Positions 45,595-53,782 of a DNA stretch of 64,000 nucleotides are shown here, in pieces; the first letter of the stretch is position 1, and the number at the start of each line of letters is the position of its first letter. The notes under the pieces are model-generated. The model worked only from the letters and a program-made list of their open reading frames with translations. It did not search any database and was not told where the DNA came from. Origin of the DNA: Sphingomonas caeni (GTDB taxonomy: Bacteria > Pseudomonadota > Alphaproteobacteria > Sphingomonadales > Sphingomonadaceae); assembly GCF_026013415.1 (NCBI RefSeq), contig NZ_JAPDOK010000003.1:1-64000 (forward strand). The letters are read 5' to 3'. The position numbers and the translations under genes were made by a program.

Positions 45595-45871
45595 ACAGCT
45601 TGCCCGCCTGTATCGTATCTCGCGATGTGGAAGAAGAGCTAGCGCTTATTTGAGCGACTGGATCCTAGCGAGAAAGAGCCCCGCGATATTTATCGCACGC
45701 ATACGCGTTCAACGCTTCATCGCGAGCCAAAACCGGTTTGTCGGACATATGCAGGCGATTTCAGGTAGCCAATTTGACGTCATATCCGCGAAGTGATCTC
45801 ACTGTCCGAAGGACTTAGGTCCAAATCCGCCCACCGTTGAAACCCTGCCTTTCAATGGTGGAGTCTGCCCG

Positions 45872-46012
45872 ATGAAAAGCTCGGTCTCGGAAGCGGTTGC
45901 GAAGATCGTCACGACATATGTCGATAACAAGTACCCGGGTCGGGGGTTGGCGGCCCTGGCGATGATCCTGACTGCGGCCCTTGTGGCTCTGTACTTCCTC
46001 ACCCACCGCTGA
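45872..46012 (+). CDS. Small single-span membrane protein
   Basis: 46 residues. MKSSVSEAVAKIVTTYVDNK is followed by a hydrophobic helix (ALAMILTAALVALYFL) ending THR. GGTGGAG lies eight bases before the ATG. The codon usage fits the GC-rich host. A conserved family cannot be named. It is convergent with the small recombinase gene. Confidence 0.5.
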   Translation: MKSSVSEAVAKIVTTYVDNKYPGRGLAALAMILTAALVALYFLTHR

Positions 46013-46037
46013 TCGTGACGTCTGAACAATGCGCCCG

Positions 46038-46385
46038 CTACTGCGGCATTGCCGGGCCGGGCGTGGCAAGAAAGCGGTCGAGATTTCCACTCTGCTCGTC
46101 GTCGAGCGTGCGCACCGCAGCGCCCTTCGCCTTAACGTCGTTGGCCAACAGTTGCAGCGAGGCGGCGTCGCGTGACAGTCGCGCGAGATCGCACACCAGC
46201 AGCGTATCGCCCACGCCCAGCTCCGCTATCGCGTCCGCCAGCGCGGAGTGCTCCGTCGACAGGCCCGAAACGCCTTCATCCGAATGCACGATCTGGCATC
46301 CAGCCGCGCGTAGCTGGTCGATCTGGCCGTTGATGTCTCCGTCGGTACTGGCGGTTCGCGCGTAGCCGACAAGCTTGCCTGCCAT
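46038..46385 (-). CDS. Resolvase catalytic-domain protein, short form
   Basis: 115 residues from the ATG at 46385, with GGGAG before it. It contains KLVGYARTASTDGDINGQID (catalytic Ser) and LVCDLARLSRDAASLQLL, the N-terminal catalytic domain of serine resolvases. The C-terminal helix-turn-helix is missing, so it is either truncated or acts without specific DNA binding. Separate from the element integrase. Confidence 0.7.
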   Translation of the reverse strand: MAGKLVGYARTASTDGDINGQIDQLRAAGCQIVHSDEGVSGLSTEHSALADAIAELGVGDTLLVCDLARLSRDAASLQLLANDVKAKGAAVRTLDDEQSGNLDRFLATPGPAMPQ

Positions 46386-46575
46386 CTTCACTCCCTGATT
46401 CAGCCCGCAGATTAGCATTGGCCAGACCGGCGCGTCACTCAAGCTGCCTGACTTATCCACCGGCGAATAGAGTGAAATCTGTCAGGGCTCCGTTGTGACG
46501 GCAGATGGATCATTCCTCCGTACGCACCGAGAACCACCCGCGGCATCCGGGGTGGAAGAGTTGAGCGAACCGGGA
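46386..46575. other. Intergenic region without gene
   Basis: About 190 bases before the structured leader. Small inverted repeats (ATCTGTCA/TGACGGCAGAT near 46479-46508 and CCACCC/GGGGTGG near 46532-46553) are present but there is no open frame of substance. Confidence 0.4.
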
Positions 46576-46736
46576 CGGCGATCAACCTGACTCGCTTCCG
46601 CGCTGCGCTTGTGCAGCTCCGCCCCGCATGGCGGCACACCTCCGGCGCGAGGTTTGATCGCCGCCCCCTAAGGTCCGCTCCGGTCCTCTCCCACGATGCC
46701 GCGAATGGTCGCGGATCGAACCAAAGGAGAAAGACC
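46576..46736 (+). promoter_or_regulatory. Structured leader, copy 1
   Basis: A 10-bp stem (CGGCGATCAA at 46576-46585 with TTGATCGCCG at 46654-46663) encloses 68 bases containing CTCGCTTCCGCGC and GCTTGTGCAGCTCCGCCCCG. A second hairpin CCGCG-AATGGT-CGCGG (46699-46714) follows. The same two structures lie before the paralogous gene at 59014, with compensating changes. Confidence 0.7.
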
Positions 46737-46949
46737 ATGAGCACCGAAAACAGCTCGAACCGCAAACCGTCCCACCGACTCTATCAGGTGTCGGGTGAAG
46801 GCAGGAACGCCATCTGGACGCCGATCGCCAGCGCCTGGGTTCACGGGGACGGCAAGGGCTTCAACATCCTCGTTCCCTTCATCGGCAAGATCGTCATGCG
46901 CGAGGTTTCGGCCAAGGGCGAAGACGACGACCAAGGGCGGCTCGTATGA
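46737..46949 (+). CDS. Small conserved protein, paralogue of 59014-59229
   Basis: 70 residues. RKPSHRLYQVSGEGRNAIWTPI with WVHGDGKGF and GKIVMRE aligns with the product of 59014. Function is unknown; the compact beta-type sequence may bind nucleic acid. AAAGGAG lies seven bases before the ATG, and a structured leader precedes it. It overlaps a DUF3768 gene by ATGA. Confidence 0.7.
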   Translation: MSTENSSNRKPSHRLYQVSGEGRNAIWTPIASAWVHGDGKGFNILVPFIGKIVMREVSAKGEDDDQGRLV

Positions 46950-47257
46950 GCCGCCCAACCACCATCGCGGCCCTCAACGACGCGATGCGTAGCGCGGGGC
47001 CGCTCGCTCCCGGTCACGATCAGTGGATGATTACCGCAGGCGTGACGGATCGTGGAAAGCGCTTCACCCTGTCGGCGCTGATGGAAGTGATCCACTTCGA
47101 CGGCTTCACGCCCATCAACGACCCGTACGCGGAGCATGACTTCGGCGCGTTCGAGATCGACGGCCTCCGGCTGTGCTGGAAGATCGACTACTATGATCTT
47201 GCGCTCGAATATGGCTCGCCCGATCGGCCGATCCCGCCGTCACACGTCGCGTCCTGA
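46946..47257 (+). CDS. DUF3768 domain protein
   Basis: 103 residues. FDGFTPINDPYAEHDFGAFE and LCWKIDYYDLALEYGS are the family signature. DUF3768 proteins occur in sphingomonad plasmids and islands, with no assigned function. Translation is coupled to the preceding small gene by the ATGA overlap. Confidence 0.8.
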   Translation: MSRPTTIAALNDAMRSAGPLAPGHDQWMITAGVTDRGKRFTLSALMEVIHFDGFTPINDPYAEHDFGAFEIDGLRLCWKIDYYDLALEYGSPDRPIPPSHVAS

Positions 47258-47438
47258 CCATCTTGCTCGCCAGCGAGTACTAACCCTTCGTGGCGGCGCG
47301 CCCATCGCGCGCCGCCACGAGTAACCGCGAGCAACCTGCGATACGGACAAGTAGGCACCATCGATCGTACTTAGCGTTGACATCCACGCCGCTTGCCGGG
47401 GCTATCAACTCCGTGGAATCGGCGCCTATAATCGCCTC

Positions 47439-48416
47439 ATGAAAAGGAAGCTGACCAATCGCGGAGAACAACTCGTACATGATGAGATCGTCGGCGTGGT
47501 CTCGACATACCAAGCTGAAATTTATCGGCGTATCCGAATTGCCGATGTTATTGACATCAGCAAGTTGTCGGATCGGTCGCGCGGCACATTCGCGCTCCAA
47601 TCTCATTTTGATATTTGCGTCGGCGACGAGCGCAAAGAGCCTGCCTTCGCGATCGAATACGACGGCGCTGGCCATGACGGCAGGAACGACGAGCGCAAGA
47701 ACGAAATCGCGCGCGAGGCTGGCTTGGCACTCTTCCGCGTTTCGGAACTGTTGCTCGACCGGCGGCAGGGCGGGGTCACGTTTCTTCAGTATCTAGCGCA
47801 CACCTGGTTCCTCGGGCGCGAGTTCATGCGCATGCGCGAGGCAGGCGAGATAGACTCCGATGAGCCGTTCTTCATGTCCGGTTTCCTCAAGCCGGACGCT
47901 CAGCACATCTTCGATTCGGAGTTCAACTTCACCGGAATCTGGCGTGGCCGGATCAACCGCCTTGCGAAGCAAGCCGGGCAAGAATGGCATCAGCTTGCTC
48001 ACTGCAACATCGCCCATTCGCTTTTGGCGAAGGGAGATTCCAGCTTCGTCGGATTGGCGAGCGTCCCGATTGCGGGACGCATGGCCTACGGCAGGGCGAG
48101 GTTGGACATTGGCACGCCCAGCCTGGGCGAGTTGGGTGAGCTGCCCTTTGGCTGGTCGGCTTTGTCAGACTTCTGCGAGGGTATGGCCTTGGAAGACCTT
48201 TGCGCCAACATCGAGATGCAGCTTGGATCGGGCGGACACGCGGCGCGAACCGAAGAGGAAATGTATGCCGAGATCGAGGCGTTGGCGGCGCAGGGTTATC
48301 GCGTCCTCCGTAGCGGCTGGGGAGGCGGAAACGGCGGTATGATAGAGCGGGTCAACAAAGCGTTCCGGGCCGATGCCATGCCCTCATCAGTCTACCCGCC
48401 GAGCGCTTCGCGCTGA
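47439..48416 (+). CDS. DUF2726 protein (PD-(D/E)xK nuclease-like)
   Basis: 325 residues. In the first third, LQSHFDICVGDERKEPAFAI leads to EYDGAGHDGR and ERKNEIAREAGLALFRVSE, which fits DUF2726 and the restriction-endonuclease-like fold with acidic residues and a late Lys. The last two thirds are not recognised. The qatA promoter lies about 260 bases downstream, in the same direction, so a defence-associated nuclease is possible. Confidence 0.65.
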   Translation: MKRKLTNRGEQLVHDEIVGVVSTYQAEIYRRIRIADVIDISKLSDRSRGTFALQSHFDICVGDERKEPAFAIEYDGAGHDGRNDERKNEIAREAGLALFRVSELLLDRRQGGVTFLQYLAHTWFLGREFMRMREAGEIDSDEPFFMSGFLKPDAQHIFDSEFNFTGIWRGRINRLAKQAGQEWHQLAHCNIAHSLLAKGDSSFVGLASVPIAGRMAYGRARLDIGTPSLGELGELPFGWSALSDFCEGMALEDLCANIEMQLGSGGHAARTEEEMYAEIEALAAQGYRVLRSGWGGGNGGMIERVNKAFRADAMPSSVYPPSASR

Positions 48417-48420
48417 CCGC

Positions 48421-48449
48421 AAGATGTGTGCGGTAATACCGCACATCTT
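48421..48449. other. Hairpin after the DUF2726 gene
   Basis: AAGATGTGTGCGGT pairs with ACCGCACATCTT with a two-base bulge. No T-run follows, so termination would not be of the simple intrinsic type. The rest of 48450-48674 holds no supported gene, although the qatA frame stays open there. Confidence 0.45.
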
Positions 48450-48674
48450 GGCAAGGGGGCCCGCTGCGCGCCCCCGTTGCATCCCCCCGGCCCGAAACGA
48501 CACGGTCCATCACCCGCATACTGGCGTATGGCGTCATTCCCGCGCCGTTGCCAACGTATCGCCGTTGCACCACTCGTCAGAGGAGCGTTCCTGCTCCTCC
48601 GACACCTCCAAACCAAAGGGCTCGCACGCCCTCTGGACACCAGCTCTAGGCATTTTGGTCGTTGTCGCGGTCAA

Positions 48675-48718
48675 TTGGCTTCGTCGCGCGGACGGTCTAG
48701 TATCATTCATTCAGAGGA
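48675..48718 (+). promoter_or_regulatory. Promoter and ribosome site of the qat operon
   Basis: TTGGCT (48675-48680), 17 bases, TAGTAT (48698-48703), then AGAGGA (48713-48718) five bases before the GTG start at 48724. The short leader explains why the long upstream in-frame extension of qatA is not coding. Confidence 0.6.
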
Positions 48719-48723
48719 ATGCC

Positions 48724-50685
48724 GTGATACTCACCGACAACGAGACAAAGGTCGACCTTCTCAACAATGAAGCGATCGCCAAGACGATAATCGAGCTGCT
48801 TAGGGAGAAGCCTGAGCATGCGGTGACTATCGGCGTTCACGGTGATTGGGGTGCGGGAAAATCCAGCGTCCTCGAAATGATCGAGCATTCGCTCCGCGGC
48901 GACGATGATGTTCTGTGCCTCAAGTTCAACGGTTGGCGCTTCCAAGGGTTCGAAGACGCTAAGATCGCGCTGATCGAGGGAATCGTCACCGGGCTGATCG
49001 AGAAGCGATCCTTGGCGACGAAGGCAGGCGAAGCCGTAAAGGACATCTTTCGCCGCATCGACTGGCTCAAGGTCGCGCGGCACGGCGGCGGGCTGGCTTT
49101 CACGGCGCTGAGCGGCATTCCCACACCGGACCATATTGCGGCGGTCGTCGGAACCCTCAGAGGTATCCTGTCCGATCCCGCAAAGCTCGCGACGAAGGGC
49201 AACTATGACAAAGCCATCTCCAGCGTGGAGGGGCTGATTAAGCCAGGTGAATCGAAAAACGTCCCGGAGGAGATCGCCGAGTTCCGTAAGGCGTTCGACG
49301 GCCTTTTGGACAAGTCGGGCGTGAAGCAGCTCATCGTGCTCATCGACGATCTGGACCGCTGTTTGCCTGACACGGCGATCGAAACACTCGAAGCGGTGCG
49401 CCTCTTCGTGTTCACTGACCGAACCGCGTTCATCGTCGCCGCCGATGAGGCGATGATCGAATACGCTGTGCGCAAACACTTCCCGGAGTTGCCTGACACC
49501 ACCGGGCCTCGCGACTACGCGCGCAACTATCTCGAGAAGCTCATTCAGGTGCCGTTTCGCATACCGGCTTTGGGCGAGACGGAAACGCGCATCTACGTGA
49601 CTTTGCTTTTGGTCGGCGCCGAGCTTGGCGACTCCGATCCAGCCTACGCCGCTCTCGTCGATGCAGCGCGCGAGATGCTGAAGCGGCCTTGGAAATCCGC
49701 CGGCCTTGACGCGCAGACGGTTAGGACGGCGCTGGGATCGAAGGCTGGGCAAGTACAGAACGCGCTCGCTTTGAGCGATCAAATCGGGCCGATTTTGGCG
49801 AGCGGGACGCAAGGCAATCCGCGCCAGATAAAGCGATTTCTAAATACACTTTTGCTGCGGTATCAAACGGCGATGGCGCGCGGCTTCGGTGACGAAGTCA
49901 AGTTGCCAGTGCTCGCGAAGCTCATGTTAGCCGAACGATTCCTATCGCGTCTGTTCGATCAGATCGCAAGCGCTGCCGCACGCCATCCGGAGGGCCGCTG
50001 CGAGGACTTGGCGGCATTGGAAGCGGTCGCGTCCGAGGAAAAGACGGTATCCAAAACCCGTCGCAGCGGACCGAGAGTCACCAGTTTTGAGAAAGACGCC
50101 AAGCCCGCCGCCGTCGCGACGGAAACCGAAAGCGCGACACTCAGCGAATGGAAAGCCGCCGATGCAATCCGCGCGTGGGCCAGCCTAGCGCCGAGTTTGG
50201 CTGATGTGGATTTGCGCCCATACCTGTTCGTGACGAAAGACCGTAAGGATTACTTCGGCGCGGCGTCTGTTTTGGGTCGGCTGACCGCGGTCGTCGAGAA
50301 GCTGCTGGGTCCGAAATTGCAGGTCCAGAGCTTCGAAAACGAACTGAAGCAACTGGTCCCCGCAGAGGCGGCTCAGGTATTCGAAGAGTTGCGTGGGCGC
50401 GTCATGGGCGGCGACGCGTTCGACACCACCCCCCCGGGCATCGACGGAATCGCGGTGTTGGTGCGAGCGCATCCCACATTGCAGGCGAACCTCGTCGATT
50501 TGCTTGAAGCCCTGCCGACCGACCGCTGCGGACCGTGGCCCGCGAGCGGGTGGGAGGGGGTAATCAAAGAGGCCGAGTCCGTGGCGCGCTTCGAAAAACT
50601 TTTGGAGAAATGGTCGGCCTCGAAGTCGGCGATGCTGAAGGCGACGGCGGCGGCCGCCCTTCGAACACGCAGGGGGGGACGCTGA
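48724..50685 (+). CDS. qatA: QatA, KAP-family P-loop ATPase
   Basis: 653 residues from a GTG chosen because a ribosome site lies five bases before it and the protein then starts ILTDNETKVDLLNNEAIAK, the family opening. Walker A is GDWGAGKSS (40-48) and Walker B IVLIDDLDRC (204-213). KAP ATPases are membrane-linked NTPases; in the known Qat anti-phage system QatA is the ATPase component. It shares a base with the qatB start (TGATG). Confidence 0.9.
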   Translation: MILTDNETKVDLLNNEAIAKTIIELLREKPEHAVTIGVHGDWGAGKSSVLEMIEHSLRGDDDVLCLKFNGWRFQGFEDAKIALIEGIVTGLIEKRSLATKAGEAVKDIFRRIDWLKVARHGGGLAFTALSGIPTPDHIAAVVGTLRGILSDPAKLATKGNYDKAISSVEGLIKPGESKNVPEEIAEFRKAFDGLLDKSGVKQLIVLIDDLDRCLPDTAIETLEAVRLFVFTDRTAFIVAADEAMIEYAVRKHFPELPDTTGPRDYARNYLEKLIQVPFRIPALGETETRIYVTLLLVGAELGDSDPAYAALVDAAREMLKRPWKSAGLDAQTVRTALGSKAGQVQNALALSDQIGPILASGTQGNPRQIKRFLNTLLLRYQTAMARGFGDEVKLPVLAKLMLAERFLSRLFDQIASAAARHPEGRCEDLAALEAVASEEKTVSKTRRSGPRVTSFEKDAKPAAVATETESATLSEWKAADAIRAWASLAPSLADVDLRPYLFVTKDRKDYFGAASVLGRLTAVVEKLLGPKLQVQSFENELKQLVPAEAAQVFEELRGRVMGGDAFDTTPPGIDGIAVLVRAHPTLQANLVDLLEALPTDRCGPWPASGWEGVIKEAESVARFEKLLEKWSASKSAMLKATAAAALRTRRGGR

Positions 50686-51584
50686 TGGGCACTTCGAGTT
50701 CATACGGCGGCGCGAGCGGCGGTACACCGCTCGTGCCGAGTTGGCTCCAAGGAGATGGCGGAGGCGATGCCGGAGGTGGTGACGGTGGGCTGCCGAGCCC
50801 CGACGATGGAACGCCACCTGGCCAGAATGATGGGGGCGCCCCAAGCGCACCTTCGGCTCCGCCCGCCCGGCCCGTTGCGCCGACTGCAGGAGACTCGGAT
50901 CGTTACACGGCGGCGCGGGGCAATTTTACCCGATTCACGAGTTCCGGCGGAAGTGATCGTCGAAGCCTGGGACGCGCCGTTTCGCAGTATGTTTCGCGCG
51001 CAGCGGGAGGGTCGCGAAACGCGGCGAGTCGGATGGGCTCATCTCGTGGAGCAGGTGCCGGACTTGTCCGGTTCCTCAACAACGTCGCGACGAACGGTGT
51101 TCGGGAAGCGCTGCGGACCCTTAATCTCGAAGGCTTAGCCGGTCGACCCATCGAGGAGATATTCGCGGGTCTCGCCGACTACATTTGCCCGGAGGGCGGC
51201 TCAATCGACGATGGCATCGCGAGGGACGCCTTCGTCGAAACCATCGCGGATCTCGCCGGTGCCGGAATTACAGACTTGGACGGGCTCACGCCGCCCCAGA
51301 TTCAAACGATCTTCGAATTGTACGCGACGCACGCGATCGAAGCGCGTCTGTGCAACGACATCGGTAGCAAGGTCGTCACGGTGCCCGCCGATGCGCGCGC
51401 CGCCGGACGGGTCCAGGCACAGCTTCGGGATTTCATACAACGTGGTGTCAGCGACGCGTTGAGCGCGGCAGCGATGGCGGTTCAGGCGCTGACCCCAGAT
51501 GCGGTGATCGGATTCGTCACGGGCATATACCAGTCCGCTTTCCAGATACTTCAGACCATGGGCGACGCGGAGGCAGCGACATGA
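50685..51584 (+). CDS. qatB: QatB
   Basis: 299 residues. The characteristic start MGTSSSYGGASGGTPLVPSW is followed by a Gly/Asp/Pro-rich low-complexity linker (about 20-80) and a helical C-terminal body. In the Qat system QatB partners QatC. Its stop overlaps the qatC start by four bases. Confidence 0.9.
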   Translation: MGTSSSYGGASGGTPLVPSWLQGDGGGDAGGGDGGLPSPDDGTPPGQNDGGAPSAPSAPPARPVAPTAGDSDRYTAARGNFTRFTSSGGSDRRSLGRAVSQYVSRAAGGSRNAASRMGSSRGAGAGLVRFLNNVATNGVREALRTLNLEGLAGRPIEEIFAGLADYICPEGGSIDDGIARDAFVETIADLAGAGITDLDGLTPPQIQTIFELYATHAIEARLCNDIGSKVVTVPADARAAGRVQAQLRDFIQRGVSDALSAAAMAVQALTPDAVIGFVTGIYQSAFQILQTMGDAEAAT

Positions 51585-52930
51585 GACGGCATGTGCTCAT
51601 CGGGCGGTTCGGTCCCGACGACAAAATCCCCGTTCCTAGAGCGCGCGACGAGGTGGCATCGACGCTCCAACTCTCGACTGGAAAGAATCTCGACCACGGC
51701 ATCGGTCGCGCCTTGGCCGACCTCCGAGCTTTGAAACTGACACCGAGTGAAATCGGGGTCGATCTCTTGGTTGTTGCCGCCCACGTGCACGCCGCGGATA
51801 CGAGAATCTCGCGCGCAACGGAATCGCAGGACGCGTGGACGCGGGAAATCAGGTTGGTCGTGCCCGTCAGCGATCCGGTGAAGTGGAGCGCCGCGGCACC
51901 CATTCTCGTGCGCACACTGAATTTCCTGACGGGGGACCGTTGGAATGTTGGCTTCAGAAAGCGCCCCAAAGCCTTTTTCGAGACGGTGCCGAAAAGCGCG
52001 CAGGTTCCGCTCATACCACCCTATGATGGCGTCAGCTTGTTTTCGGGCGGGTTGGATAGCCTCATCGGTGCGATCGACTCCTTGCAAGCGGGCGGCAAAC
52101 CTCTTCTGGTGAGTCATGCGGGTGAAGGGCTGGTCAGCAAGTCACAGGAGCTTTGCTTCGAGGGCCTGAAAGGCGCTTACAAGAATGTCGAGTTCGACCG
52201 ACTGCGAGTCTGGATGAATTTCGAGCACGGCCTGATCGAGGACGTCGGATCGGAAGACACCACGCGCGGGCGATCCTTCCTGTTCTTTTCGCTGGGCGTT
52301 GCCGCCGGAACCGCGCTCGGTCAGTCCTTCACGCTCAAGGTGCCGGAGAATGGGCTAATCGCGCTAAACGTCCCGCTCGATCGTTTGCGGCTCGGCGCGT
52401 TGAGCACCAGGACGACCCATCCATTCTATATGGCTCGATGGAATGAGATGCTTAAGGCCCTCGGCATCCCCGGGCTGGTCGAAAATCCATACTGGAACAT
52501 GACCAAGGGTGAGATGGTCAAGGCTTGCGCCAATCCCACTCTCTTGAAGCAACTGGCTCCGCTTTCCTTGTCATGCTCATCGCCGACGAAGGGCCGGTGG
52601 ACGAAACAACCCCAAGGCCATTGTGGGCACTGTCTACCCTGTCTCATTCGGCGGGCGTCGTTGGGCAAGAACGATACGACGCCTTACAATCTGCCTGATT
52701 TGCAGGCGCGCATCCTGAATACCAATCAGGCCGAGGGTCAGCAGGTACGCTCATTTCAGGTCGCCATCGCGCGTCTCGCGGCGCGCCCGGAACTCGCAAA
52801 AATCCTTATTCATAAGCCGGGACCGCTCTACGATTTCCCCGACAGGCAGGACGACCTCGCCGAGGTGTATCGGCGCGGTTTGGAAGAAGTCGGACGATTG
52901 ATTGCTGGCGTTCGTACCGCCCCGCTGTAG
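51581..52930 (+). CDS. qatC: QatC, QueC-like protein
   Basis: 449 residues. An N-terminal ~145-residue extension precedes a PP-loop ATPase with SGGLDS (155-160). Later Cys332, Cys348, Cys351 and Cys354 (CGHCLPC) form the QueC zinc site. QueC makes the preQ0 base; in Qat it is thought to modify a peptide or base on QatB. It is coupled to qatB and followed by qatD eight bases on. Confidence 0.9.
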   Translation: MRRHVLIGRFGPDDKIPVPRARDEVASTLQLSTGKNLDHGIGRALADLRALKLTPSEIGVDLLVVAAHVHAADTRISRATESQDAWTREIRLVVPVSDPVKWSAAAPILVRTLNFLTGDRWNVGFRKRPKAFFETVPKSAQVPLIPPYDGVSLFSGGLDSLIGAIDSLQAGGKPLLVSHAGEGLVSKSQELCFEGLKGAYKNVEFDRLRVWMNFEHGLIEDVGSEDTTRGRSFLFFSLGVAAGTALGQSFTLKVPENGLIALNVPLDRLRLGALSTRTTHPFYMARWNEMLKALGIPGLVENPYWNMTKGEMVKACANPTLLKQLAPLSLSCSSPTKGRWTKQPQGHCGHCLPCLIRRASLGKNDTTPYNLPDLQARILNTNQAEGQQVRSFQVAIARLAARPELAKILIHKPGPLYDFPDRQDDLAEVYRRGLEEVGRLIAGVRTAPL

Positions 52931-52938
52931 GAGACCGC

Positions 52939-53688
52939 ATGCCCTCCGGTCTCGTAGATTTCCATTGCCATCTCGATCTCTATCCCGATCACGTCGCGGC
53001 TATCAAACAATGTGAGGCGGACGGCGTTTTCACGCTCGCGGTTACCACCACCCCCAAAGCCTGGGCGAGGAATCATGAACTGGCTGCCCCGACCCGCCAT
53101 GTGCGGGCCGCCCTCGGCCTCCATCCGCAATTGGTCGGGGACCGTGCCCACGAGATAGCGCTGTGGGAGGAACTGCTTCCTCATACCCGCTATGTCGGTG
53201 AAGTCGGACTGGATGCCGGACCTCGCTTTTATCAGTCCTTTGAGAAGCAGAAGGCGGTCTTCGCGCGCGTCCTCGCACTGTGCGCGGAAGCCGGCGATAA
53301 GATACTTACCGTCCATAGCGTCAGGGCCACCAAGATCGTGCTCGACATGATCGAGCAGCACATGCCGCCCGAGCAGGGGCGCGTCGTGCTCCACTGGTTT
53401 ACGGGAACGCCGTCTGAAGCGAAGCGCGCGGTCGATCTGGGTTGCTATTTTTCAATCAACGCCGAGATGCTGATCGGCGAAAAGCGGAGAGCGTTGGTCG
53501 AAAATTTGCCCCGGGAAAGACTACTTACCGAAACCGATGGCCCGTTCACCCGGACAGGCGGTAGGCCCGCTAGACCCAGCGATGTGCTCCTCGTGGTGGA
53601 CGAACTAGCTCGAATGCATGGTTTCGCGTTGCGGGAGGCCGAGGCTATGATCCTCGGTAATCTGAAGACGCTCTTGTCAAGCGGTTAG
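52939..53688 (+). CDS. qatD: QatD, TatD-like metal-dependent nuclease
   Basis: 249 residues of the TatD amidohydrolase fold. Metal ligands are visible: His9 and His11 (FHCHLD), Glu88 (GEVGLD), His126 (TVHSV), His152 (LHWFTG) and Asp200 (TETDGP). TAGGAG lies six bases before the ATG. It ends the qat operon, and the Fic gene follows after 92 bases with its own control region. Confidence 0.92.
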   Translation: MPSGLVDFHCHLDLYPDHVAAIKQCEADGVFTLAVTTTPKAWARNHELAAPTRHVRAALGLHPQLVGDRAHEIALWEELLPHTRYVGEVGLDAGPRFYQSFEKQKAVFARVLALCAEAGDKILTVHSVRATKIVLDMIEQHMPPEQGRVVLHWFTGTPSEAKRAVDLGCYFSINAEMLIGEKRRALVENLPRERLLTETDGPFTRTGGRPARPSDVLLVVDELARMHGFALREAEAMILGNLKTLLSSG

Positions 53689-53751
53689 CAGCCCTCGCGT
53701 GCGCGTGCCGATGCATAGAGGCTAGTTTTATAGCTCAAAATATGGCATCAT

Positions 53752-53782
53752 ATGAGTTATAGGAAGGCTCTCTATAACTCAT
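53752..53782 (+). promoter_or_regulatory. Palindrome covering the Fic ribosome site and start codon
   Basis: ATGAGTTATAG (53752-53762) and CTATAACTCAT (53772-53782) are perfectly complementary, with GAAGG in the nine-base loop. The start codon (53781) is in the right arm. A related half-site TATAGCTCA lies at 53730-53738. It could be an operator, or a hairpin in the mRNA that limits translation. Confidence 0.65.

Noticed and set aside
48373..48723. 117-codon N-terminal extension of qatA
   Set aside because: A promoter and ribosome site precede the GTG at 48724, and the family begins there.
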